64,000 nucleotides of DNA from Thunnus maccoyii (GCF_910596095.1 NC_056535.1:8845501-8909500), one strand, 5' to 3'; shown: positions 23,501 to 36,805, numbered from the stretch's first letter. Notes: generated by a model from the sequence alone, not told the origin. A program made the numbers and translations.

Positions 23501-26500
23501 CTGCCATTTGATTTATCACACAGTGCATTTGTTAGAAGCCCTATGAGTTATATTCATAACAGGCAACCTGAGGGTGAGTCCAAATCAATCGCAGGCGACC
23601 TTTTGTCAAACTTTCTAGAATATTAAAGTACCTCTGGAGTGTAGAAAAGCTTTAAGACACCAAAACACTAAATGTAGGCCAAAGAAATCATCATTTATTA
23701 CACACCTGCTTTTATTAATACACTTACTAAAAAGTAACAGATGTTTCATTCTGACCAGAAAATAACTTGAACTACTTAAAGTTTGTTTTCAACCTAGAAC
23801 TTTAATGATATGTCTGCTGAATGTAATATACTGTATGTACTATAATCAAGGTAATTAAGTGCATGTCTTGATGGTTGTATTAACTGTTGTTTCAATCTAC
23901 CAAAAATCTTTTAGCCAGGTAATCAAAGCAGTTATTTGTAACAAAATTAGAATTTTATTCAACAGAATTTCAACAATATCCTGTTATGTCTGTGCCTTGC
24001 TGTACCTTAGCTGCCTTTAGGAGGATCTCTCTCTCCTGTTCCTCCTTCCGCTGTTTCTCTAACTGGTCCAGCTGCTCAAAGAACTTCAGCTGAGCACGAA
24101 CGTCGCTGCTCTGTTCATAATTTTCATCCTCCTGTTAACAGACAGCAGTATTACAATGAAAGAACCAAAAGATTAAAAAGAAAATAAGACAGTATGAGAG
24201 ATTATTGCAGATATAAGGACTCAAAACATTTCAAGATATATGTCATTTGCAAGGTAAAAACCATGTTCGATATACAGTGATAACATTATCCTCAATGACC
24301 ATCGCAATTTACCAGTGAGATTTACCCAGAGCTCTGGTTTTCCTTAGCTACAGTGTGCTACAATCCGTTATCTGTGGTTGGCATGGGCATGCATTGCTCA
24401 GAAAACAGTCAGCCAATCAGAAGAGAGGGCCACTAAGCAGACAGGAAACAGCCCGTTTCAGGCTGACTGAGACAGAGGGGCTGCATCCATGGCTTGTACA
24501 GCTGTAACTAGGTGATTTTTACCATAAAAACATGCAAAATATGAAAATATATGAAATAAATATATAATATAAAATATATATGATATGAAATATATGAAAA
24601 TATCAAACTGGGAAAGGGGCATAACATGATCTCTTTAACGTCTTAGTACCGACATCCAACATCTACAAGAATCTGGTAAATGCTAAATCTTAACAAACAA
24701 TGGGGGGGAAAGGTTGTACTAATGCAACTCTATCCATAACAAGGCTGTAAACAAACCTTGAAATTGACATTTTTCTGCTGGGCTACTTGGGAAACCTTTT
24801 CCAGCAGGTTCTGGAGTCGCTGCTGAGTAGCATGGGAGACATAGTTTACCACATCTGCACCCAGGTCTGTCACCCCAACCTTCCTGCCTGGAGCAGAAAC
24901 ACAGAGAGACCTTAGGGCTTAGAGCTTATAGATGCATGTTGTACAGTCAACAATGATGTCAGTGTCTCACCTATCTCCAGCATTCTCCTCTGCAGCAAAG
25001 CGCAGGAAAGAAAAGCCTCGTCCTTACAGGAATGTGTCACTGCTCCCACTAGTCCTGAATTGGTTGCTAGGATATTAGCACTTTCCTCTGATAGGTTCAC
25101 TCCGGCCATGGAGGCCACGTCGTTGATGTCATCATCATCTCTGTAAACGTATATGCATTAAAGCAAACACTAGATTGAATCCAGATATGTCTCATGGAAG
25201 AACGGACAAAATTTAAATGTGGAGAAATCTCTATGACAGCTACATATTGCTTCATATTTTTTCTTAAGTTATAAAAGATATGCTAACAAAAATAATATTC
25301 AAATGTACCTTCATTTTTATTTTCCAAAGTTTCCAAAAAGTTAATTTTTTACCTACAAGTAAGGCTAATACTAAAACCTTTGTGATTACAAATTAAATAT
25401 ATTTGGTAAAACTGATTTGAATTATTTTGTTCTTACTTAAAAGTGCCACCCGCCTCTTTCAGCTTGTTCTTTTGAGCTGGAGTCAAGGTTGCAGCAGAGA
25501 CTTGTTTAGAAACAAGTGGCACTTCCGGTCTCACAGGAACTGGCAGACAAGGAAAGCGACATGTTGATGGACTACATCAAATCACAGTAAATACTACTGG
25601 CCAACCAGTGAAAGATACACATGCACATGCAAAGCCAGAGGTACCGTTAAACTGACATCCTCACCTGGATGCAGCTCTTTAATCTGGACCTGCGGCTGTC
25701 CCAGCACGATGCGGCCAGGGGCCTGATTCCTGAGAGTCACCATGGGGGTCGTCGGTAAGGTTACCTGAGGTCTCAATATTGCCCTCTGCTGCTGAGGCTG
25801 GAGAACCTGAAAGGGTAACATTTCAAATGCAGATTGTGTCATTATTACTCAGAGCATCACTGGAGTTGAGTTGAGCAAAACTGAACATCTAAGTTGATAT
25901 TTAATATTGAGTTACCAGTGAGGGGGTCTGTCCTGGTTTGCTGACGCCTGGCTGGAGCTGAGGCCTGCTGATTGGAGCAGTGAGGCGAGGGGCTGGGCTG
26001 CCCAGGACCACCGTAGTGGGGGTGGGTGAGGTGGAGGAGACTGGACTTGAGGCCGGTTGGGGGATCTGACTCTGCTGAATGAAGGCTGCTGAGTCTGGAG
26101 TCAGTTGCCTCAAGGCTGGGAGGCTTCTCTGCAGACAAACATTACAAAATGCAATCAAAGATGACTCCCTGTTTTCTGAAGTCCAAGAAAATGTACCACT
26201 CATTCTACAGATCTTTGCTGGAAGGTATATCAATGAAAATAACAGTAGAATATAAGCCGTCTTACCTTGAGGAAAGGCACAAGGTAAGGTTGGGGTGAGG
26301 AGTTGAGTTCTTTGTACAATCTGCTGGTGAACTCCTCTGCCTCCAGTTTGCCCTCCTGGTACAATATATGGACATAAAAGCTGGAGTGAGAGTTGTAATA
26401 TTGGCAGGTGCGGATGATGCTTCATTTCATTGAAGATTTTACACTTTTAATTACTGAGAGGGATTTTTTTTCTTTTAAATAAAACATTATATCTCATAAC

Positions 26501-29500
26501 TTCCTTTAGAAAAAGTCCTCAATAATATGTTGATTGACAGGTTACCACCATAAATAGTGTTTCTCCTGTTCTTAAGGGTCACTCACCAGCAGGTCCTTGA
26601 CCAGCTCTCTCACACTGGCTGCAGTCTCTGTTGATTGCTTCCCAGTGGATGCCAGCTTGATCAATGTAGACAGGAAGTTCTTACATTTCTTTACATTCTC
26701 CATTGTCTCCTGCCAGAAACACAGATCACATTAAAATTAGGAAATTAAAGTTTAATTTGTAGATGAAAGGATATGCTATACATCAAATCTCATGTCATGA
26801 ACTCTACAGTTAAGTTAGAGTACTTGCAGACACCCAGCTCTGATCTGATCCCTTGAGTTTGGCGTTACTCACTTTGCTCACTGTTACTGATGTAACCGTG
26901 GTCCCAGCTGTTTGGCTGACTGTCCTCGGGGTCACTCCTGGTACTGCAGCCCCAACTGAGCTCTAGGAAGAGAGAAATCATCATCATAACATGTTATTTA
27001 GGTTGCTGAAATGTTTCAAAGGCTGCTTTTAATGTTATGGGAGAACACGGAGTGTGTTATAGAGCTGTTTCAAAGTCGCTCAAATACATCAAAGAAACTT
27101 AAAGTTCATAAGAGGAAACAGGTGTGCTCCTGCTGCACTGAATTTCGGTTAGACGTTCTTCCTCAAAAACCAACTTCAGTGTGTTTGTTTTCCCCAAAGA
27201 TATTAGGGGAAAATGCAGCGCTCTGGTCATATGCCTTAATCATTTTATGATCATTTTATTTACAACTGGCAAATCTGCAGACACATTTTGTATGAAACCC
27301 TCATCAGAGCATGGTGAAACTCATGAAACTTAAACAGGTTGTTAGAGGAAGAGATCTGCATGAACCATATTTCTGTCATACCCATCCACTCCTATCTGAT
27401 GTCTACATGCTTTTTTTCAGACAGAGGACTGAGCCAACAAAGTTATAGCTATGCAATTAGTCTAAATGTCCAACAGTCAAAACTAATAATTTTATTAATT
27501 TCTTGTAGCAACCCTTAAAAACAAGTAACTTAATTGTATTAGTTTTATATCTATAATTATCTGAAGTGAAAAAAAAACAAAAGATCTTCACAGTTCGCCC
27601 CAAAATGATATCTAAGAAAGTGCACATGTAGGTTCATACTTTAACACAGTATAAATAAGTAGAATTAATACATTTATTCACACTGAGCACCAAATTAACA
27701 TATCCTCTAGAGAATGTAAAACTCATAAAATCATTCTAGTGTCACTTTGACACATGAACTTGTAATATTATTATATATGCTAACCCTGTTTTACATTTCT
27801 AATCAATCAATCTAATCAGGTATGTTTACATTCTGTGGTTTAAGTGCCTAATAATATGTGCAAGTGTAAAAGTCTGCAGCTCATACAAGTAATGGACACA
27901 AAACAATGTTCAACAAGCCAAATAAACACTATCAGAAATGATTTGACACAAACAGATGAGGTTACCTGAAGGATAGGAGGTCTGTGAAGAGTGGTAGTCG
28001 CAGACAGTGACGTTGGAGTTGGACAGCCCTGTCGGACGATGGTGGTGGGAGCCACTTGTCTGCTGATGATGGTGTTTCCAGGAGCCTGACAGAGAGAAAC
28101 GTAGTTTCATCAAACCAGAAATCTACCTATTCCATTCTTCTAAATTCAGAAATAAAGGGCTATATCTCCTTAATCTCCTTTATCTCCTGTAGAGAACCAT
28201 CAGCTGGCCGACGACTTTAATGTGTTTTACTGCAGGTTTGATCGGCTCACTTTCACACCCCTCAACCGCTCCAACTCAGACATCACACAACCAACTGCAT
28301 CCCCTTGCTATCACCCCTCCCCTCCCCCAACTCCCCACCAGCACTGACGGCCTGTGAAGAGGATGTGTGTCAGCTCTTTCAGAGACAGAAGATCAGGAAG
28401 GCACCAGGCACAGACGGTGTGTCATGCTCCTGTCTGAAAGTCTGCGCTGACCAGCTGGTCCTTATCTTCACACGGATCTTCAACAGATCACTGGAGCTGT
28501 GTGAAGTCCCCTCCTGCTTCAAAAGCTCCACTATCATCCCGGTCCCCAAGAAACCCTCCATCACTGGACTGAACGACTACAGGACCATTGCCTTGATGTC
28601 TGTGGTCATGAAGTCCTTTGAACAACTGGTGTTGACCCACCTGAAGGACATCACAGGCCCCCTGCAGGACCCCCTGCAGTTTGCCTACCCGGCAAACAGG
28701 TCAGTGGATGATGCAGTCAACACGGAACTGCACTACATCTTGCAACACCTCGACTCTCCCGGGACGTATGCAAGGATCTTGTTCGTGGACTTCAGCTCGG
28801 CGTTCAACAACATCATCCCAGAAGTTCTCCTCACCAAACTCACCCAGCTGACTGTGTCCGCCTCCACCTGTCAGTGGATCACAAACTTCCTGACAGGAAG
28901 CAGCAGGTGAATCGCTTTCAGCACCCAGACAGTCATCACTGGCACACCTCAGGGATGTGTGCTCTCCCCACTGCTCTTCTCCTTCTACACAAACAACTGC
29001 ACCTCAGGAGACCTGTCTGAAATTTGCAGATGTCATTGGCCTCATCCGAGACAGAGAGGAGTCTGCATACAGACAGGAGGTCGAACAGCTGGCCCTGCGG
29101 TGCAGTCACAGCAACCTAGAGCTGAACACGCTCAAAACTGTGGAGATGACAGTGGACTTTAGGAGGAGCCCCCCACCATACTCAACAACACTGTGTTGGC
29201 TGTGGACTCCTTCAGTTTTCTGGGATCTATAATCTAACCCTTAACCCTGACCCTAAACCTAATCTGAAGTGGGGGTCCAACATCAACACAGTCATCAAAA
29301 AGGCCCATCAGAGGATGTACTTCCTGCGCCAGCTCAGGAAGTAAAACCTGCCTCAGGAGTTGCTGATCCAGTTCTACACTGCAGTCATCGAGTCTGTTCT
29401 CTGCACTTCCATTACTGTCTGGTTTAGATCGGCCACTAAACAGGACACGAACAGACTACAACGGACAGTCGGGTCTGCAGAAAAGATTATCGTGCCGACC

Positions 29501-32500
29501 TGCCCACAATCACTGCAAACTCCCTGCAGACCCCTCACACCTAGGGCTGGGTGATATGGACAAAATCAAATATCACAATATTTTTGACCAAATACCTTAA
29601 TATTGATATTGCAACAATATTGCAGGGATGACTACTGGGGCTTTCACAAAATACTTACACAATGAGACTTTTGATAAATAATCATCAGTAATGCGGATAT
29701 AATGACTAAGTGGGTAAAGGAAACAGTAAAGGAAACAGTCTGGTAAGTTCAGAAAATTACATCACTTTACAGTAAGTCAGCCCTTAAAACCAAAGACAAC
29801 ACTTACGGCATATCATAATATTATGATATCCAAAATCTAAGACAATATCTAGTCTCATATCACAATATCAATAAAATATTGATATATTGCCCAGCTCTAC
29901 TCACACCCTGGACATGACCTGTTCCAACTTCTCTCCTCTGGCAGGTGCTACAGACCAAAACCACCAGACACAGGAACAGTCCCCCCACCCCCCGTCACGC
30001 TTGTGAACAGTTAACTCACTGTGATACTGTATACTAACTACTGCACCTTTAGATTATATACAGTATATATCTATAAAAAACAAATGTGCAATACATTCCA
30101 CTCACTACTGTATACCTGAACAGGCTGCATATACTCTACATAACCACCTACTATATCTTTTACCATCTAATATTTATCTCAGCACTTGGTGCACTTATCT
30201 GCACTATTTATATCCTGTTTATGGTTCACAGAAACAGTTTCACCTGTATGTAGTCATTTCTTGTGTAGATTTCTGAAGATTGTTGTGTTATTATGTTTTG
30301 TTGTTACTCTTTGTAAGTACATTGAGAGCCACTTAACTGAAGTCAGTTCCTTATCTGTGTAAACATACTTGGCCATTAACGATGATTCTCATTCTGATGA
30401 ATATGTTTGCATTAATAAAGACTAATTAACAACACAATAATATACAAACACACTACTAGCCACATATGTATATATAAATGAGCTAAATCGCATCTTATAT
30501 TCTACTCAACAGGTGCTTGTCTGTGTTGCAGGAGGCAGGCAACCTGAACATGGGCTGTAATACTGACCTTTACACTAAAGTGAAAAATAATGGTTGCCAA
30601 TACAAAGGCCTTCCTAGTCAAACTGTGTGATCTCACCTGGACAGGAGGCATGTTTGTTGGCGTAGTAGTCCGAGGTGCCATGCCTCCCTGAGTCTGAGCC
30701 TGGGCCTGCATCTGGGCCAGGGCCTGTTGAGGAATCATCAACAGCTGTCCACTCTCACTGCGTACAAGCACCATCCCTGAGGCAAGTCAGAAAATATATG
30801 AGACAGCTTGATTATAATTATATTATCACATGAAATCGCTAGAGTCAAAATCGATGGTCTTCTATATAAATTAAACAGTGCACAGCTGAGCCACTATGCA
30901 GAGTAAACATGATCAATTTATGTTGTACATTAGTATTAGTGATTTACTGTGTAAAACAGTCACTGTAAATCACGATAGATCAGTGTAAAGCTGCAGCGAT
31001 TAGACGATTAATGGATTAGTTGCCAACTTTTAAATTAATCACCAGCTATTTTGATAATTGATTAATTGTTTTGAGTCATTTTTTAAGAAAGAAAATGTCC
31101 AAATTCTCTGATGTCAGCTTCTTCTATGACAGTAAACTAAATATATTTGGGTTGTGGACTGTTGCAGACAAAATAAGACATTTGAAGATGTCACCTTGGG
31201 CTCAGGGAAACAGTGATTGACATTTTTCACCATTTTCTGACATCTTATAGACAACAACCAATCGATTAATCGATAATGAAAATAATCGTTAGTTGCAGCC
31301 CTACATCAGTGTTATTTAAAGTGGGTGTACTATTCATAGATAAGTCTAAGGGGACACACACTGTCTATGTATTCTCTACTGATGTTAATCAATCTATCGA
31401 TATATTAATTACTTTTTATTTGGTATGGCTTGTCCAGTGTAGAAATAATTGTCTATGCACATAAAGTGCAATATTGTGAGTTCACTCACCCGGGGGGAGC
31501 TGGATGTTATGTACACTAGGCTGTCCCGGGGAGGTCTGAGGAAGCCTTGGGGCCAACATCTGAGGCATCGGGGGTCGGATCCCGCCTGGACCGGCAGCCG
31601 GAGTCCGGGGAGCGCTGACGGCACCGGGAGTGACAGCCTGCTGCGGTGCTGACTGTATTATTGTTGTGGGTGGCTCTGCCTTGATTATGTGCGACCCTGC
31701 GCTCACAGACACCGAGTTGGACGGCTGGCTGCTGTTAACAAGCGGAGACTGCGTGCCGATACCTGTTGTACTGGAAACCACTGCGGGGCTCGCATTATTG
31801 TTCCCATTTAAAGTTGCACCCGACCCCGCTGTTTGCATAGGCGGCCTGACGAGCGTCACAGTGGGTCCTGCTGCCTGGCTCACAGTCGCAGCTGAAGCGA
31901 CAACACTCTGTGAGCTCATGAGAGGCGTCTGAATTACACTGTTTGACACTGAGGGGGGCATTATCGCGCTGGCCAGCCCTTTTGACAACACGAGTCCACT
32001 GCTGACAGCTGTGACAGATGTCGCAGTGCCACTTGTCACTGTCGTCCCCACCAGAGGGGCAGCAGCGCTTCCTGAACTGTGCGAGTTCATAGTTTGCCTC
32101 CCATTGAAACTCCGCACCGAGAACGAGCCAACTTTCTCCTGGTGATTAGGGAGATAAGTTACACCGCCACTGACAACAAGTGCTCTGCCAGGGTCGTCCG
32201 TGCTGGCCGTCGACGCGTCCGTAGTTGAACCATGGGGACCTGGTTATGATGAGACCCCCTGCACTGCAACTTGTTTAGAAGGAGCAGAAACAATCTTGGA
32301 TGTGATGGGGCAAGACTCTGACAAAACTACTGGTTTTCTCTGCTCCGGTGCTTGCTTTTCATGTATACTCAGAGAGACTAAAGAGCAAAACAACATTAGT
32401 TACAGCGTACCTGCTCAGCAACCGTCTTGACCAAGTCCCAGCTGGACATTAGCTCGCTTGTCCCGGAACTATAGCCATGTAATTACTGGGTGCCTCGTGC

Positions 32501-32628
32501 CTACCAGTGATTATTGTGACAAAGAACGACAGTTGTGACTCTACAGACCGTACAGGATGATAAACTACCGCTTTATTCACCTCTGTGTGTAATAAAAGCT
32601 CATCCAGCGGGCCGGAGCCAACCGCCAT
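20544..32628 (-). CDS. taf4: TFIID subunit TAF4
   Basis: TAF4 is a core TFIID subunit that pairs with TAF12 through a histone fold. Downstream exons (right to left): 30637-30776, 27966-28085, 26873-26962, 26587-26709, 26266-26355, 25916-26128, 25665-25806, 25437-25539, 24971-25140, 24757-24887, 24006-24131, 23102-23158, 22875-22997, 20544-20708; all junctions keep frame. ETMENVKKCKNFLSTLIKLA to PYLVPFLK is the TAFH/NHR1 domain. FKDDDDINDVASMAGVNLSE begins the histone-fold region, and TALAAIGPRKKRK with RQRITRVNLRDLLFCLE forms the conserved C-terminus. The Ala/Ser/Thr/Pro-rich N-terminal exon ends at 31490. The start MAVGSGPLDELLLHTEV at 32628 matches TAF4, but an intron (likely 32378-32504) and an in-frame TAA at 32244-32246 complicate the 5' end. 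Confidence 0.95.
20985..21240. repeat. Degenerate minisatellite in the last taf4 intron
   Basis: Imperfect copies of a unit like GGATAAATGGTTGAAATAG joined by AGCTAAAAGTAAT-type spacers recur about seven times. Confidence 0.7.
29235..29262 (+). repeat. Telomere-like insert within the LINE
   Basis: TAACCC-type units (TAACCC, TTAACCC, TGACCC, TAAACC) interrupt the LINE reverse transcriptase C-terminal region. Removing about 24 bases would rejoin the flanking ATAATC and TAATCTGAAGTGG in the frame expected for the family. Confidence 0.6.
29542..29899. mobile_element. hAT-type MITE nested in the LINE
   Basis: The 358-bp element has terminal inverted repeats TAGGGCTGGGTGATAT and ATATTGCCCAGCTCTA (13 of 16 matching). 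It is flanked by a perfect 8-bp target duplication CTCACACC at 29534-29541 and 29900-29907. Eight-base duplications are the hAT hallmark. LINE coding sequence resumes directly after it. No transposase is encoded. Confidence 0.93.
30986..31303. mobile_element. hAT-type MITE in a taf4 intron
   Basis: About 318 bp with ends TAAAGCTGCAGCGATTAG and CGTTAGTTGCAGCCCTA and inner ATTAAT-rich inverted arms. Flanks GATCAGTG (30978-30985) and CATCAGTG (31304-31311) agree at seven of eight positions, as expected for a decayed 8-bp target duplication. Confidence 0.88.
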
Positions 32629-32679
32629 CTTCACACTCTCCTGCGAGCTTGTGAGAAGTGAGGTATTTACCAGTTGACC

Positions 32680-32691
32680 TGCGCATGCGCA
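32680..32691. promoter_or_regulatory. NRF1-type palindrome upstream of taf4
   Basis: TGCGCATGCGCA is a perfect consensus NRF1 site about 50 bp upstream of the taf4 start codon, typical of housekeeping CpG promoters. Confidence 0.7.
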
Positions 32692-34030
32692 CAACAACTA
32701 AAACGTCTTCGTGGAAGCGTGTCGGCGAGATGTGATTGGCTGCTCCGCATTCTAAAAGGCGGTACCAATGGCTTCAACCGTCATTCCAACGGATGCAAGA
32801 GACGGAACAACATCACAGCGCAGTCGAAATGTTTTCGTCAAATGTTACATCGTTGCTGGCTTGTTTACGCTGTCACGATAACTGGTCCGTTACAGAATTG
32901 TCCCGTGCGGGTTTTAGTAAAGTAAAAATGTGGTTTACAACAAGCGAACAGTCCGAATTTCAGAGTTTAGTCACTGCCGATACGCTGTGCAAGATGGCTC
33001 CACCGTTTTGGCCAGCAAGTGAAGTGGCTTGCTGTTGTAAAGAGGCGTTTGAGGGCGCCACACCCTCCTTTTACAGAGGAAACACTACTGTCAGCCCGTC
33101 ATACTCCCTTTTTAGATAAATGCACAAACATAAATAGAGTGTTCTCTTTCATTTATGTGTTGAAATATCCAAATGTAACTTATTCAAAAGTTGCAAATTT
33201 GGAGTTTATATAGCTTTTAATGGCTCTTACGAGGTGCATAAGCAGAAAGGCATTTCGAAAAATTTAAGATTTAACTACTGTAAAGTGGTATGTAGTTTTC
33301 ATATGAAATCTGAACGCTATGTAGTCCGTGTGTATGTAATCTTAGTGTGGGTATGACATTTTTGGATTTCAAGCAGAGTTTCATTAATATTTTTTATCAA
33401 TATCAGTCACAACTGTGAGAATTGTACCCACAAACTATTAATACATAATAAAAACTTTGTTATATTAACACCCAGGGTAGACTAATAAAATGATAGTCCC
33501 AGTTTAAAAATGAAAGTGTGAGTAAAATTTAAACTAAAATGTAAATGCCTATTATTTTCAGATCGCCATTTCACTATATCCATTTGTCATTTCGGTGTAT
33601 TTTTTCAGTCTATTTTTAATATTGGATTATGGTCTTATTATCTTAAATACATTATAATTTGCCATTCCATCTTTTCCATATTCTATTAATTTAGGGTATA
33701 ATACATTTTGAGGTGTGGGAAGGTAAAGTGGGGCAGGTACATCATAATCAAATTGTCATTATGCTCAAATGATCAAATAGAGTGAAATAAGCAGCAACAT
33801 GAATCACCGGACTTTTTTCCACGGTGTGCGCCGGTTGGATAAAGAAACTAACCCTTTTTATACGCAGGTGACCCAGCAGAGGCGCGTGCCAATCTTATAA
33901 ATCGCACAGGTGCCAGCTAATTGCGCACATTGTCGATTAGTTAATGTCTGATGTGTGCCGTGGGTTAATGCTCTGCGATTTAACTGCTGCTAATCAAATC
34001 GAAAACTTTTTTTTTTTTTTTGCTGCAAAC
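32692..34030. other. taf4-lsm14b head-to-head intergenic region
   Basis: The first few hundred bases are GC-richer and probably promoter. The middle (about 33120-33800) is AT-rich with nothing recognised. The lsm14b promoter and 5' UTR should lie near 33850-34030. Confidence 0.6.
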
Positions 34031-36110
34031 ATGACTGCTAGAGCAGGAACTCCTTACATTGGCAGTAAAATAAGTTTGATATCCAAGGCACAGATTCGTT
34101 ATGAAGGAATATTGTCCTCTGTCGACACAGATAGGTCCACGGTTGCTTTAGCCAAAGGTAGGTTGATTATTTGCAGAGTGTGGCCCAGGCCTTGGCTACA
34201 CCTGTGGGTTTTTGTTCTCTTTGACAATTATCTTTAATTATATTAAGTTCTGAAGTAAGTATGCTGGAGATTAAACAAAACTTAACTTTTTTTTTCCCAA
34301 TTATCTTTATTTTTCAACAGTTAAATCCTATGGCACAGAGGACCGGCACACTGATAAACCAGTGCCACCCAAAGATGAAATTTATGAATACATCATCTTT
34401 AGAGGAAGTGACATAAAGGATATCACTGTGTCCGAACCACCAAAACCATACCATGGACTGCCCCGTGACCCTGCTATTGTACAGGTGTGTGGCTGCATTT
34501 CCACTTTGCTGAGGTATTTGGTATTAAGTCATAATCACAACTGATAAATCAAGTGCATTTGTCTTAAATGTTGTTGTTTTAGTCATCTGTTGGAAGCTCT
34601 TCTGCTGCGTATCACCCACGCTGGAGTCCATACAGGGACATGATGCCCACCTACAACCAGCTGGCTGCTAGTTCTCTACTCAACCAGCAGTACAATGCAG
34701 CACTGGGCCTAAGTATAGTGACCTCTTTTTACCCCTCCGATGTCTCAGTGATGGTATATTTAAGCTTTCTGTTGGAGCAATGTCTGTGGCCGTTTCTTAT
34801 CTGCACCACTGTGTATTTTTCTGTTCACGCAGTACCAGGTTTTCAAGGAATCCCAGCCAGAAGAGCTCCCACAGTTGAGCAGGCTGTCCAAACCGTGCCA
34901 TTGGCCAGTGCTGCCCAGAAAAGGGGGAAATCCTCAACCCAGCCACAGGGCAAACAGACTGTTCATCCAACCCAACGCTCCAGCCGGGATGGTTCCCGGG
35001 CTCAGAAGGAGAATATTTCCACCGGTAAGCTTACTTATGTGTCTCTTACATCCAAGTCACTCATCTTTTATTTATTGCTTTGCATTCCATTTTTATTTAA
35101 TCCAGCTGAAATGAGAAACATCTTAACATTTAATTTACTTTTTTTTTTAGGTCGGACACCATCCCAGCCAAGTGCAGCCAAGACTCAAGGCCAAAGCATG
35201 GATAACCAGAAACAAAGGCAGAAACAAGGTATCCAAAATAAAAATCAGATTTTCAAGCTATTTCTTACTGACAGAGAAGCTATATTAGTTTTGAAATTTC
35301 TGCTGCCAAGAAATGTCTGAGGGCAGAAATGCAGAACAAACTGTCCAGTGAACGAATGTCTCATCTGTCAATAAGATTGTTAGTTGCAAAACTAAATATC
35401 CATGATTAGATAAACCAGCTTTATCTGGTCAGTAAACCAGTTTTTCTGTGGGGTTTTGTAGTGTGTCTAAATGTTTTGTTTTGGGTGCTTTTTGCGTGCA
35501 GGCAGTCGCAGGTCCAGGACCCGAAGCAGAGGCCAGCTTCTTGTGAAAAACTCGAAGGCTACAACCTTGCAGTTCGAGTCAGATTTTGATTTTGAGACTG
35601 CAAATGCACAGTTTAAAGATGATCTTACGAAAGAGGTTGTAGGTATGCATGTTTATTTCAAAGGATATCAGTCATTTCCATTTCAGTGTACAACAAAATA
35701 TTAATCATTTTTTGTGTGTTTGACATTTTTAACCTGCTGCAGTTGAGAAGGTAAATTCTGGGGAGGACCTGGACAGCCAGAGTATGCAGGAGGAGGAAAG
35801 TCCTGGGGATAAGTACTACGACAAAGCTAAAGGCTTCTTTGACAACGTCTCATCAGACCTTAAGCCCAGGTGATTATTCAGCCTTCACTGTCTGTCTTTG
35901 TGTTGCGTCAGGGGGTTTTGTGATGCTCAGTTGCTGTTTCTGTACATCCTCAGGAGGACCACATGGGCGGAGGAGAAAAAGTTGAACATGGAAACATTTG
36001 GAGTGCCTGGCCGCCTCCTGAGAGGCAGAGGGTTCAGGGGCCGAGCACGCAGAGGGCAGAGCACCACTGAGCAGCGACCCCTCCCAAAAGTTGGTAGTGG
36101 GAGGGTGTGA
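34031..36110 (+). CDS. lsm14b: LSM14 family mRNP protein, LSM14B
   Basis: LSM14/RAP55 proteins bind DDX6 and 4E-T, repress translation and build P-bodies. Exons: 34031-34157, 34321-34484, 34583-34712, 34833-35024, 35151-35228, 35502-35642, 35743-35869, 35954-36110; they total 1116 nt, 371 residues. The N-terminal LSm domain reads [20 protein letters not shown] and runs through [20 protein letters not shown]. The FDF box ([14 protein letters not shown]) is at about residue 259, the FFD box ([11 protein letters not shown]) at about 309 and the TFG box (METFGVPGR) at about 334. RG-rich motifs flank the last two, and the C-terminus is GSGRV. Location beside taf4 supports LSM14B over LSM14A. ATG is the first of the LSm frame. 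Confidence 0.95.
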
Positions 36111-36640
36111 AGGTTTTTTTTTTTTTTTTTTTTTTTGCACTAACATTTTCTGTAAATAATGAATATTGTAGTTTTCTACTTATTTAAAAAGTACCTCCCT
36201 TTTTTCCACTTTTGAAGCAGTTGAAGCAAAGATGTCTTTTTTTTTTTTTTCATTATCCCAAATGTGCATTTATGGGAATATTGTACTTTGGACCTCTTCT
36301 ATTATATGGAATGGGAGAAAAATTTCTTTTAATCCAGCAGCTGTACACCAGAAGCAAATGTATTCATTAGCAGTTAGTTTGGAAACATGCAATGTGGAAT
36401 TTGTCTTTTGAACAGACCAGCAGGCATGTAATTTAATTTTTTTGCTAAATGTCTGTATGTATTATAGTCTTATGTCTGCTTTATTGTTCAAATGTAACTC
36501 CAGATTGCTCTAGAGGATAGTTTTCTCAAAGTTGAAAGGACAGAAAGCTGTACTTTTGTTTTTGTTTTTTTTCCCCCCCTACTTGTAAAATGAACTGTGG
36601 AGAAACATGTGTTTAACAGTTGCTATTAAATAATGTGATT
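36111..36640 (+). other. lsm14b: lsm14b 3' UTR
   Basis: Contains two long T runs (near 36114-36136 and 36238-36250). A variant poly(A) signal ATTAAA lies at 36625-36630. The end faces the cdh26-like gene tail-to-tail, with under 200 bases between the signal and the cadherin stop codon. Confidence 0.6.
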
Positions 36641-36805
36641 AATGGAAATTCTTTTCTTTCGTACTAAATTCATATTGAAGAGGGAAACAGTATCAACATT
36701 CTGCATGCAAAAAAATATATAAAACTTTAACATTAACCTTAAAACTTAATTAAAACATAACCTGTACAGTTTCAAACATCAAATAGTTTACAGATCAAAG
36801 TGAGA

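Larger units (their letters stand above)
28186..30400 (+). mobile_element. CR1/L2/Rex1-like LINE in a taf4 intron, antisense to taf4
   Basis: Plus-strand reading gives [72 protein letters not shown] and WITNFLTGS, all non-LTR reverse transcriptase blocks. C-terminal blocks such as RQEVEQLALRCS, LNTLKTVEMTVDFRR and QFYTAVIESVLCTSITVWF follow. Premature stops (first near 28908) and frameshifts show it is dead. The 3' end is near a TTCTCATTCTGATG tail. It is interrupted by a telomere-like insert and by a hAT MITE. It is better preserved than, and distinct from, the copy at 14890-16190. Confidence 0.9.

Noticed and set aside
32736-33119. 127-codon plus-strand open frame divergent from taf4
   Set aside because: Starts at TTG inside the promoter region, no recognised similarity, no splice context.
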